This document shows positions 1 through 5,924 of a DNA stretch of 7,360 nt, one piece after another (position 1 is the first letter of the stretch; each line of letters begins with the position of its first letter). The position numbers and the translations under genes are program-made. The DNA lies in assembly GCA_028817685.1 (NCBI GenBank), contig JAPPPC010000898.1, positions 1-7,360 on the forward strand. The letters run 5' to 3'. The stretch comes from Rhodospirillaceae bacterium (GTDB lineage Bacteria > Pseudomonadota > Alphaproteobacteria > UBA8366 > GCA-2717185). A model generated the notes under the pieces. That model was not told where the DNA came from. It made no database searches and saw only the letters and a list, made by a program, of their open reading frames with translations.

Positions 1-1
1 C

Positions 2-799
2 TTATACTTTCTTTGCTGTCAGTTTGTTCCGTGGATCGATTTCTTCGGCCGCTTCCACGTAGGTCCTGGAATAATGTCTCGTAAACCGTCCGTCACGCTG
101 CCCGAAGACGGGCAGGGGGTATGTCATCTTCTCGCCGCCAAATTCCTCGCCTTGCCGCGACCGGTGATAGGGGGCGTAGAGAAGGGCTGCCAAGTCCGGC
201 CGGCGCTCGAGCATCGCGTTGTGGACGCGCACCGAGCTGGCGACCTGGCTGATACCGCCGGATTTCGCCGGGCTGACGCAAAGCAAGCCGACGACATCGC
301 ATCGGTCGGTGTGGAACCGCAAGGGACCGTTGGACAAGGTCCGCGCCTTTGACGATTTGAACAGCTTGCCATCGCGGGTGGTGAGACGATGATCGAGCAG
401 CGCGTCGGTATCCTCTTTCTTGTCCTCGATATCGCGCATCAACATGCCGCGATAGTCCTGCGTGACCGGTGTCCCCAAATGCAGACCGATACCGTACCAG
501 ATGTGCCGCAGCCGTCCCGCAAACCGTTCCACCGGAAGGCGCGCCAGCCGCGCCATGCCGCTGCCATCTTCGAGCTCTGTTTGAATGTCCGCCAGTTTCT
601 CGGCCAGGCCCTCGAGAGGAAAATCCTCACGAGTCATGTGACGCCAATCGACGCCGCGCGCCTGCAACGCCGCATCGGCACGTTCGATTTCCGCGATGTC
701 GGTATCGCTCAGGTCGAACCGCCAACGGGGGTCGTTCTCGATCTCGGTGCCCGTCCAGTCGCAAGTACCTTCGATCCTGGTTGAGATGCTACCCGTCAT
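2..799 (-). CDS. TauD/TfdA-family Fe(II)/2-oxoglutarate dioxygenase, probably C-terminally truncated
   Basis: The frame encodes 265 residues resembling the TauD/TfdA superfamily of non-heme iron, 2-oxoglutarate-dependent oxygenases. The HxD half of the iron-binding triad is visible as H163-T-D165 in the segment RFHTDRCDVVGLLC. The conserved stretches SGGISQVASS (180-189) and FTRHYSRTYVEAA (239-251) follow. Family members of this type usually run well past 300 residues. The distal iron-binding His and the 2-oxoglutarate-binding Arg lie after the point where this frame ends at TAA (4-2), so the visible product should be inactive. The TAA follows LTAKKV, close to where I recall relatives reading LTxxxVEAL, so a GAA-to-TAA nonsense change would explain it. 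The window ends one base later, so this cannot be confirmed. An AAAGG ribosome site lies about 8 bases before the ATG at 799. The gene sits 60 bases downstream of the LuxO-like gene on the same strand and is probably cotranscribed. Substrate unknown. Confidence 0.8.
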   Translation of the reverse strand: MTGSISTRIEGTCDWTGTEIENDPRWRFDLSDTDIAEIERADAALQARGVDWRHMTREDFPLEGLAEKLADIQTELEDGSGMARLARLPVERFAGRLRHIWYGIGLHLGTPVTQDYRGMLMRDIEDKKEDTDALLDHRLTTRDGKLFKSSKARTLSNGPLRFHTDRCDVVGLLCVSPAKSGGISQVASSVRVHNAMLERRPDLAALLYAPYHRSRQGEEFGGEKMTYPLPVFGQRDGRFTRHYSRTYVEAAEEIDPRNKLTAKKV

Positions 800-859
800 T
801 GGTGTTGCCTTTCAGCTGATCGTGCGCTGTTCCCTGCCGCGGGGTTTCAAATCCGGCGT

Positions 860-2254
860 TCAAAAGTCCTGCTCTCGCTTCGCCCAGTCCCGCCGCTTCC
901 GGTAAATCGTCGAGTTGCTGATATCCAGCAGGTCCGCCGCTTTTGGAATATTTCCGCCGCAGTGCCGGATCGCTTCTTCGATGGCGCGTTTCTCGGTGAG
1001 CCATAGCGGCGCGATTGCCGGGTTCTCCCGATCGCAGGGGGCCGAATTCAGGCCATCGACAGGCAAATCCCGCAGCGCGTCCGGCAGCATCTCGCGGTCG
1101 ACGACGGTGCCGTCGTGCAGAACAACGATGTTGCGGAGGGTGTTTTGCAGTTGCCGCACATTGCCGGGCCAGCTGTAGGCGCGGAACAGCGCTTCGACTT
1201 CCGGTGACAAGGAGGTGAAGCGCTTGTTCTCTTCGACCGCGAAGCGGTTCAGCATCTGGTTTGCGATATCGATCACGTCGCGGTCCCGGGCACGCAGGGG
1301 CGGCAGCTCGATGGGGACGACGTGCAGGCGGTAATAGAGGTCTTCGCGGAACCTTCCGGCCTCTACTTCTTCCATTGGGTTGCGGTTGGTGGCGCAAACA
1401 AGCCGGACATCCGCGCGTTCCGGCGTATCGTCACCGACCCTTTGATAGACGCCTGTCTGGACGAAGCGCAGCAATTTCGCTTGCAGCCCCAGATCCATTT
1501 CGGCGATTTCGTCGAAAAACAAGGTACAGCCATCGGCCCGCGCCGCCGCGCCTTGTCGGTTCGAAGTGGCGCCCGTGAACGCGCCTTTCACATGCCCGAA
1601 TATCTCGCTTTCCATAAGCTCTTTCGGGATCGCCGCGCAATTGACGATTACAAGAGGCTTGTCGGCGCGCGGACTTTCCGAATGAACCGCGGTGGCGCAA
1701 ATTTCCTTGCCCGTGCCGCTTTCGCCGGTGATGAAAACGGTAGCGTCGGACGTCGCAGCGCTGGCGATGACACGATAGATTCCCTGCATCACCAAGGACG
1801 CACCGATGAATCCACAGCAGCCGGTCTTTGAGAATGCGCCTTCATAGGCGTCGATTTTGCGGCGCAGGGTCTGCCGCTCCAATGCGTTCATGAACGTCGC
1901 ATTGAAACGGGCGGCGCTAACCGGTTTGACCAGAAAGTCAAAGGCGCCGGCCCGCATCGCCTCGACCGCATTGTCGATGGAGCCTTCGGAAGTCATAACA
2001 ATTACTGAAATCGGCAATGCGTTCCGCTCGATAAAATCCAGAACATCCAAGCCCGTTGAGTCGGGCAGCAAAAGGTCGAGCAGGACAACTTCCGGCCGTT
2101 CGTTTTGAATCGCATCGATAGCAGCGGCGACGGTTGACCGGTGCGAAACACAACAAGGTTCGTCGCGCAGAAACTCCAAATATGCTTGAGCCAAGATGGC
2201 GTCATCTTCGACCAGCAATACGCGTGGTTGGGAAAGACCGCCTGTACCGTTCAT
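860..2254 (-). CDS. LuxO-like sigma-54-dependent response regulator (receiver, AAA+, Fis HTH)
   Basis: This 464-residue protein has the complete NtrC-type architecture. The receiver domain spans about 10-125, with acidic pocket E16-D17-D18, phosphoacceptor D60, T88 and K110. The AAA+ domain spans about 147-385, with Walker A GESGTGKE (177-184), the sigma-54 contact loop GAFTGA (224-229), Walker B LFFDE (245-249), the RFREDLYYRL box (301-310) and WPGNVR (362-367). A Fis-type helix-turn-helix lies near 430-456. The segments GFIGASLVMQ, VNCAAIPKELMES and GNIPKAADLLDISNSTIYRK resemble the LuxO subgroup known from Vibrio quorum sensing, where phospho-LuxO activates sigma-54 promoters of small RNAs. 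No quorum-sensing receptor, LuxU or Qrr-like RNA is seen here, so only the family, not the pathway, is claimed. All catalytic motifs are intact. The ATG at 2254 has AAGGG about 5 bases upstream. It is divergent from the receiver gene at 2518 and probably cotranscribed with the dioxygenase gene. Confidence 0.95.
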   Translation of the reverse strand: MNGTGGLSQPRVLLVEDDAILAQAYLEFLRDEPCCVSHRSTVAAAIDAIQNERPEVVLLDLLLPDSTGLDVLDFIERNALPISVIVMTSEGSIDNAVEAMRAGAFDFLVKPVSAARFNATFMNALERQTLRRKIDAYEGAFSKTGCCGFIGASLVMQGIYRVIASAATSDATVFITGESGTGKEICATAVHSESPRADKPLVIVNCAAIPKELMESEIFGHVKGAFTGATSNRQGAAARADGCTLFFDEIAEMDLGLQAKLLRFVQTGVYQRVGDDTPERADVRLVCATNRNPMEEVEAGRFREDLYYRLHVVPIELPPLRARDRDVIDIANQMLNRFAVEENKRFTSLSPEVEALFRAYSWPGNVRQLQNTLRNIVVLHDGTVVDREMLPDALRDLPVDGLNSAPCDRENPAIAPLWLTEKRAIEEAIRHCGGNIPKAADLLDISNSTIYRKRRDWAKREQDF

Positions 2255-2517
2255 GAGGACCCTTATTCTTCCCCGGATTGCGCCATATAGCTGGAACCCG
2301 TGCCTGATTTCGCATTGTATAAACGGGAAATCGATCGCGCAATTTATAGCAGATCCATGGGTTTCGGGATGTGAAAGAGTTTCGGCCGTAATTGACCAGC
2401 TAGGTGCAGGATGGCCGAAAATCGGAAAATGTCGGCATCTCGCTGCACTTGTTGTAACTTGATTAACGATTTCCGGTTAGAAATCGTGGCTGGATAATTC
2501 AACCAGAAGCTAGGCCT
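2255..2517. promoter_or_regulatory. Divergent control region with two inverted repeats
   Basis: These 263 bases separate the LuxO-like gene (leftward) from the receiver gene (rightward) and should hold both promoters. Two perfect 8-bp inverted repeats are visible. One is TTTCGGCC at 2380-2387 with GGCCGAAA at 2413-2420, spacer 25. The other is ACGATTTC at 2466-2473 with GAAATCGT at 2480-2487, spacer 6, ending 30 bases before the ATG at 2518. The second has the size and position of a dimer operator or small hairpin. I searched both strands by eye for a sigma-54 -24/-12 element with correct spacing and found none. No convincing sigma-70 promoter could be fixed. Confidence 0.5.
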
Positions 2518-2902
2518 ATGAAAAAACTAGGCAAAATAATGTGTGTCGAAGACGAGGCCGACATCCAGACCGTCGCCAAGATGGCGCTGGAGACTGTCGG
2601 GGGCTTTGACGTTGAGATGTGTGGATCCGGGGAAGAGGCTCTTGAAAAAGCGCCAAAATTCCTGCCCGATTTGATTTTGCTAGACGTTATGATGCCCGGT
2701 ATGGATGGCCTCGCGACGTATCGTGCCGTCCGCAAGCTGCCAGAAGCAGAAGCGACGCCGATCGTGTTTATGACGGCGAAAAGCCAGGCGCATGAGGTGG
2801 AGCAACTGCTCGATCTCGGGGCTTTTGGGGGTGATCTCGAAACCGTTCGATCCCATTGAACTTTCGAACCAAGTCGCAACGCTTTGGGAGAAGAGCAATT
2901 AA
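2518..2902 (+). CDS. CheY-like single-domain response regulator, frameshifted near its 3' end
   Basis: The frame from ATG 2518 encodes a receiver domain with acidic pocket E11-D12-E13, phosphoacceptor D56 (LLDVMMPGMDG) and T86. As written it stops at TGA 2857-2859 after 113 residues, and the last nine residues (GDLETVRSH) do not resemble a receiver. Skipping one G in the G5 run at 2827-2831 restores VISKPFDP, with the conserved receiver lysine at 108. The frame then continues to TAA 2900-2902, giving 127 residues, the normal size for this family. The change is therefore a one-base insertion. It could be a homopolymer sequencing error, a decayed gene, or a recoding or slippage site. The unshifted product lacks the switch lysine and the last helix. 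A weak AGAAG site sits 8 bases before the start. The gene overlaps the Hpt gene downstream, suggesting a phosphorelay pair. Confidence 0.85.
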
Positions 2903-3224
2903 CCTCGATCCAGAAGTTGCCGAACGCATTGCCGAGCGGCTTAAGGCGCTTGGGCAGAAATACGCCAGCGAGTTTCCCAGCAAGGCGGCCGAGATCCGGT
3001 CCTTGTGGGACAAAATCGACGACGGCGAACCGGAAACGCTTGAATCGCTTTACAGGGCCGTTCATAGCCTTTCCGGTTCCGGTGAGACGTTTGGATTTCC
3101 GAAATTGAGTGAAGCCGCAAAGCAATGCGAGGCCGTCCTGCTGGCGGGCATGAAATCGGGCCAATTGCCGCGTACCGATGCCGAGGCGGGCATCGTTTCC
3201 GTTCTGGCCGAACTCGACCAATAG
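2898..3224 (+). CDS. Hpt-domain phosphotransfer protein
   Basis: The product is a small, soluble, helical histidine phosphotransfer protein. The Hpt signature is AVHSLSGSGETFGF, with the phospho-accepting His about 56 residues from the proposed start and the HxLxGSG pattern typical of the family. Such proteins pass phosphate between receivers in multistep phosphorelays, and the receiver directly upstream is the obvious partner. The start is uncertain. The only upstream standard codon is TTG at 2856, which has no ribosome site and adds 14 residues (NFRTKSQRFGRRA after the start) that look unlike an Hpt domain. ATT at 2898 has GGGAG at 2886-2890, 7 bases upstream, overlaps the receiver stop TAA (ATTAA), and gives 108 residues, so I favour it although ATT is a rare initiator. 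As sequenced, TTG 2856 also overlaps the unshifted receiver stop (TTGA). The domain call is firm; the start is not. Confidence 0.85.
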   Translation: MNLDPEVAERIAERLKALGQKYASEFPSKAAEIRSLWDKIDDGEPETLESLYRAVHSLSGSGETFGFPKLSEAAKQCEAVLLAGMKSGQLPRTDAEAGIVSVLAELDQ

Positions 3225-3225
3225 G

Positions 3226-3275
3226 GTCCGATCCGTTACGCTCGGCGCGAACCCGAAACTGATCGGACGCGCCGA
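3226..3275 (+). promoter_or_regulatory. Leader with two crossing 8-bp inverted repeats before the redox operon
   Basis: Arm A GTCCGATC (3226-3233) pairs perfectly with A' GATCGGAC (3261-3268). Arm B TCGGCGCG (3242-3249) pairs perfectly with B' CGCGCCGA (3268-3275). The order A-B-A'-B' means the stems cross, so they form either a pseudoknot or two mutually exclusive hairpins. B' ends 5 bases before the ATG at 3281. The only purine-rich ribosome-site candidate (GGAC, 3265-3268) lies inside A'. Either stem could limit translation of the thioredoxin-like gene. There is no T-run, so a terminator is less likely. Any regulatory role is inferred. Confidence 0.45.
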
Positions 3276-3280
3276 TACAG

Positions 3281-4714
3281 ATGATTTCCGATGGACTGAT
3301 TGTTGTCGCAAAACGCGACTGCCCGACCTGCACGCTGCTGGAGCCGGTATATCGCGAGCTCGCGGACAGCCCGGCGCAATTCGCGATCTATAGCCAGGAC
3401 GATCCGACCTTTCCCGAAAGCGTGGACGGCGTTTTCGACGACCGGGAGTTGGAGCGTTCCTATCGTCTGGAAATCGAAACGGTACCGACGCTCATCCGCA
3501 TGGAAGGCGGTCGGGAAGTGGCCCGGACGGTGGGATGGCACCAAGGTGAGTGGCGCGAACTGACCGGCATCGGCGCGCTGGGGGCCGGATTGCCCGACTA
3601 TCGACCCGGCTGCGGCTCGGTGAGCGTCGAACCAGGCATGGCCGAGAGGTTGGCAATCCGGTTCGGCGATGTGGATATCGCCGCGCGGCGGATCGAGATC
3701 GGGCTGCTCGAAGACGAGATGGAAGCCTGTTTCGACCGGGGGTGGAGCGACGGCCTTCCCGTGGTGCCGCCGACCGAGATTCGGTTGGTGCGAATGCTCG
3801 AAGGCACGTCGCGGGACCCCAAAGAAGTTATCGGCGACATTCCGCCAAATTTGGCGCCTTGTACCGTCGAGAAAGTGGCGCTTAATGCGGTTATGGCGGG
3901 CTGCAAGCCGGAATATCTGCCTGTGGTTCTGGCGGCGGTGGAAGCCGCGCTGATCCCCGCCTTTTGCATGCATGGCATGTTGTGCACGACCCATTTCGTC
4001 GGACCGATGGTAATCGTCAATGGGCCCGTTGCCCGGGCGATCGGAATGAATTCCGGGGAAAACGCACTGGGTCAGGGCAATCGCGCCAATGCCACGATCG
4101 GACGCGCGCTGCAACTGGTCATTCGGAATGTGGGCGGTGGCGTGCCCGGTGGCATCGACCGCGCGACTCTCGGCAATCCCGGAAAGTACACCTATTGTTT
4201 CGCCGAGGACGACTCCGATCCGCACTGGGAACCTCTGTCCGTGCAGCGGGGTGCGAAACCGGGATCGTCGGCTGTGACGCTCTATGGCGGCGAGGGGTTG
4301 CTGGGTAACTTCGATCAATTATCGCGAACCCCCGAATCCCTGACCCGGTCGCTGGCCCTGTCTCTACGAGCGATCGGTCATCCGAAGAAAGCCGGGGCGC
4401 ACGACGCGCTCATCATTCTGTCGCCGGAGCATTTCCGAACCTACCGCCAGGCGGGCTGGACGAAGACGCAAACGTTAGAGGCATTTGAAGAGGCTTTGCG
4501 CCTTCCCGGCCACGAACTCATCAGGGGTGCCGGCGGTGTTGCCGAAGGCATTCCGGAGCATCTCGCCGGCGAGACCGTGTCCAAGTTTCGGCCCGGAGGC
4601 TTGAACATCGTACGGGCCGGCGGCATCGCCGGCATGATGTCCGCCGTGGTTGGCGGCTGGGCGGCAACCGGCGAACGGGGCAGTGAAATGGTAACGAAGG
4701 AGATCGGTACATGA
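3281..4714 (+). CDS. Thioredoxin-like (CPTC) protein fused to a conserved domain, partner of the UGSC selenoprotein
   Basis: The 477-residue product has two parts. Residues 1-100 look like a thioredoxin fold: strand GLIVVA, active-site CPTC at 14-17, and a VPTL segment (68-71) at the cis-proline position. There is no signal peptide, so it is probably cytoplasmic. Residues from about 108 to 477 form a large domain I cannot assign to an enzyme. Its marks are PGCGS (109-113), GWSDGLPVVPPTE (154-166), cysteines at 194, 208, 229, 235 and 306, an asparagine- and glycine-rich core (IVNGPVARAIGMNSGENALG), and a C-terminal AGGIAGMMSAVVGGW (446-460). I recall proteins with the DGLPVVPPT motif being encoded beside UGSC proteins, and the gene order here fits. 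The start is the first ATG after an in-frame stop at 3260-3262, and its ribosome site is weak. Its TGA overlaps the selenoprotein ATG (ATGA), implying coupled translation and probably a complex or redox relay. Reaction unknown. Confidence 0.85.
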   Translation: MISDGLIVVAKRDCPTCTLLEPVYRELADSPAQFAIYSQDDPTFPESVDGVFDDRELERSYRLEIETVPTLIRMEGGREVARTVGWHQGEWRELTGIGALGAGLPDYRPGCGSVSVEPGMAERLAIRFGDVDIAARRIEIGLLEDEMEACFDRGWSDGLPVVPPTEIRLVRMLEGTSRDPKEVIGDIPPNLAPCTVEKVALNAVMAGCKPEYLPVVLAAVEAALIPAFCMHGMLCTTHFVGPMVIVNGPVARAIGMNSGENALGQGNRANATIGRALQLVIRNVGGGVPGGIDRATLGNPGKYTYCFAEDDSDPHWEPLSVQRGAKPGSSAVTLYGGEGLLGNFDQLSRTPESLTRSLALSLRAIGHPKKAGAHDALIILSPEHFRTYRQAGWTKTQTLEAFEEALRLPGHELIRGAGGVAEGIPEHLAGETVSKFRPGGLNIVRAGGIAGMMSAVVGGWAATGERGSEMVTKEIGT

Positions 4715-5232
4715 AGGACACGATGGTGCTACTCGATCCGACCGCCGAATCGGCGCCGGCCAAACGAGAGCGAATGGCGCCGCTCGAAACGCTCGATGGC
4801 AAGACGATCGCGTTGCTGGATATTGGGAAGTCCCGCGGCGACGTCTTTTTGGATCAGCTTGAAGCGGGCATGGTGTCGCGTGGTTTGCAGGTCAGGCGCT
4901 ATGCCAAGCCGACCAACACCAAGGTCGCGCCCGTTGCCGTCGCGCAGGCGATTGCGACGGAATGCGACGTTGTCGTCGAAGCGCTTTCAGATTGAGGCTC
5001 TTGCACGTCGTGCAGTTTGCATGACATTGCAGATCTCGACGGCCGTGGCATTCCGGGTGGTATGATTGCGACGACCGCGTTTGAGCAGGCGGCGATTTCG
5101 CAGGGGCGTGCGCTCGGATTTGATCCCGCGATCGTCTATGTGCCGCATCCGATCCAAGATCGAACGGATGACGAAATCCGGGCCATTGCGGACGACGCGC
5201 TGGATTCCGTCTTGGATATGATCACGCGGTGA
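4711..5232 (+). CDS. UGSC-family selenoprotein (in-frame TGA at 4993-4995 read as Sec)
   Basis: The frame from ATG 4711 reaches TGA at 4993-4995 after 94 residues, then continues in the same frame for 78 more residues to TGA 5230-5232. Reading the first TGA as selenocysteine gives a 173-residue protein with EALSD-U95-G-S-C98-T-S-C101-SLHD, the UGSC motif that names this selenoprotein family. Residues before and after form one alpha/beta domain: strand KTIALLDIG (31-39), strand CDVVVEAL (85-92) leading into the motif, strand GGMIATTAF (116-124), and a C-terminal YVPHPIQDRTDDEIRAIADDAL. A stem-loop lies directly after the TGA where a bacterial SECIS belongs. UxxC pairs are redox centres in known selenoproteins; the substrate of this family is unknown to me. 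AAGGAG (4697-4702) is a strong ribosome site 8 bases before the ATG, and the start overlaps the upstream stop. Sec decoding needs selA, selB, selC and selD elsewhere in the genome. Confidence 0.92.
4993..5020 (+). promoter_or_regulatory. Candidate bacterial SECIS element with its Sec codon
   Basis: TGA 4993-4995 is followed by a hairpin. The upper stem is TGCAC (5002-5006) with GTGCA (5010-5014), closing a GTC loop (5007-5009). A T-G wobble (5001/5015) extends it. G4997-C4998 can pair with G5019-C5020 below a small internal loop. The upper part, TTGCACGTCGTGCA, resembles TTGCAGGTCTGCA of the E. coli fdhF SECIS, including a GT in the loop, and lies at a similar short distance from the Sec codon. 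The hairpin itself also encodes the conserved CTSC residues, so part of its conservation could be coding. Confidence 0.7.
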
Positions 5233-5280
5233 CTGCTCTGCGTTAATCTCTCCAAGCGAAGGTGGCGCTGTGTGGTGAGG

Positions 5281-5303
5281 GCCGCTTTTCAGCGGCGGCT
5301 TTT
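5281..5303 (+). terminator. Probable intrinsic terminator after the selenoprotein gene
   Basis: GCCGCT (5281-5286) and AGCGGC (5291-5296) form a perfect 6-bp GC-rich stem with a TTTC loop. They are followed after a GGC by TTTT (5300-5303). The element lies 49 bases after the selenoprotein stop and before the next plus-strand gene. The T-run is short and offset by three bases, so efficiency is uncertain. Confidence 0.55.
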
Positions 5304-5462
5304 GCTTACAGTGCGAAATGGCTCTTTCAGCGGTCGTGGGCGTGATCCATTGCGAACCCGCCGGTTCTTCGTCTTCGCTATCCGTTGCAGCGTTATCAAA
5401 AATTAAACGAATCTATATTTACTTTTACGAGTAATTGTTGAATCCGGATCTAGAAGGTTGCT
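5304..5462 (+). promoter_or_regulatory. AT-rich leader and likely promoter region of the second CheY-like gene
   Basis: After the terminator the sequence is GC-rich until about 5394, then turns clearly AT-rich (about 5394-5445) before the receiver start. TATATT (5414-5419) could be a -10 element with TTATCA (5393-5398) as a weak -35 at 15-bp spacing. This is suggestive only. A 9-bp direct repeat TTTCAGCGG (5287-5295 and 5325-5333) links this stretch with the terminator. No small ORF with a credible start was seen. Confidence 0.3.
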
Positions 5463-5894
5463 TTGACCGACAACGATCTCATGCGGGCGCGGATTCTGGT
5501 CGTGGAAGACGACGACACGATGCGCGACTTCATCGTGGAGATACTGGGTTCTGTTGGCTTTACCAATTTGACCACGGCGCTCGACGGCATCGAGGCGTGG
5601 CGCAAGTTCGAGCAAGGCGAACAGTTCGACCTGGTGATCTGCGACTGGATCATGCCGGGCATGGACGGCCTTGAGGTTCTGAAGAATATCCGCGACAGCC
5701 GGGCCGCTATCCCGTTTATTCTTGTTACGGTTCGCGATTCCGAAGATGCGATCAAACGCGCCGTCGATCGCGGTGTTACCGCGTTTCTCAGTAAGCCGTT
5801 TATGCCGGACCAATTGGTTGGAGAGGTTCTGAAAGTGCTCTCGGATAGTTCGGTATTGGAGCACAGCACGAACGCGGAAGTCTGGGAATTCTGA
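5463..5894 (+). CDS. CheY-like single-domain response regulator
   Basis: This intact 143-residue receiver protein has ILVVEDDD with the acidic pocket at E15-D16-D17, phosphoacceptor D61 in CDWIMPGMDGLEVL, T89 in ILVTVRDS, and K111 in FLSKPF. The CDWIMP sequence resembles the chemotaxis protein CheY. There is no output domain, only a 15-residue tail ending EVWEF. It therefore probably acts by binding a partner protein or as a phosphate sink or relay. I chose TTG 5463 because AGAAGG (5452-5457) lies 5 bases upstream; the next candidate, ATG 5481, has no ribosome site. The gene stands alone after a terminator and is convergent with the EamA gene 30 bases away. Its kinase is not in the window. 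It could join the receiver/Hpt set around 2518-3224, but that is inference. Confidence 0.9.
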   Translation: MTDNDLMRARILVVEDDDTMRDFIVEILGSVGFTNLTTALDGIEAWRKFEQGEQFDLVICDWIMPGMDGLEVLKNIRDSRAAIPFILVTVRDSEDAIKRAVDRGVTAFLSKPFMPDQLVGEVLKVLSDSSVLEHSTNAEVWEF

Positions 5895-5924
5895 CGATTG
5901 TTCACGCCGGAATGCAGATCCGCT

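Noticed and set aside
2499..3311. Long antisense open frame opposite the receiver and Hpt genes
   Set aside because: It is the mirror of two recognisable domains and has no recognisable motif of its own.
3236..4318. Long antisense open frame opposite the thioredoxin-like gene
   Set aside because: It lies wholly opposite a well-supported gene, is rich in His and Arg as expected from reverse GC-rich codons, and shows no domain.
4711..4995. A 94-residue protein or pseudogene ending at TGA 4993
   Set aside because: The frame continues without break through GSC to a full-length end, which fits Sec decoding better than a nonsense mutation.
5017..5232. A separate small gene starting at TTG 5017
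   Set aside because: It has no ribosome site, begins inside the SECIS-like hairpin region, and is the in-frame continuation of the selenoprotein.
5287..5333. 9-bp direct repeat TTTCAGCGG
   Set aside because: There are only two copies, one being part of the terminator stem, with no sign of an iteron or mobile-element end.
5337..5354. Sigma-54-like TGGGCG...TTGCG upstream of the second receiver gene
   Set aside because: The distance between GG and GC is one base too long for the strict sigma-54 spacing.
5895..5924. Terminator between the convergent receiver and EamA genes
   Set aside because: The 30-base gap shows no stem followed by a T-run on either strand.
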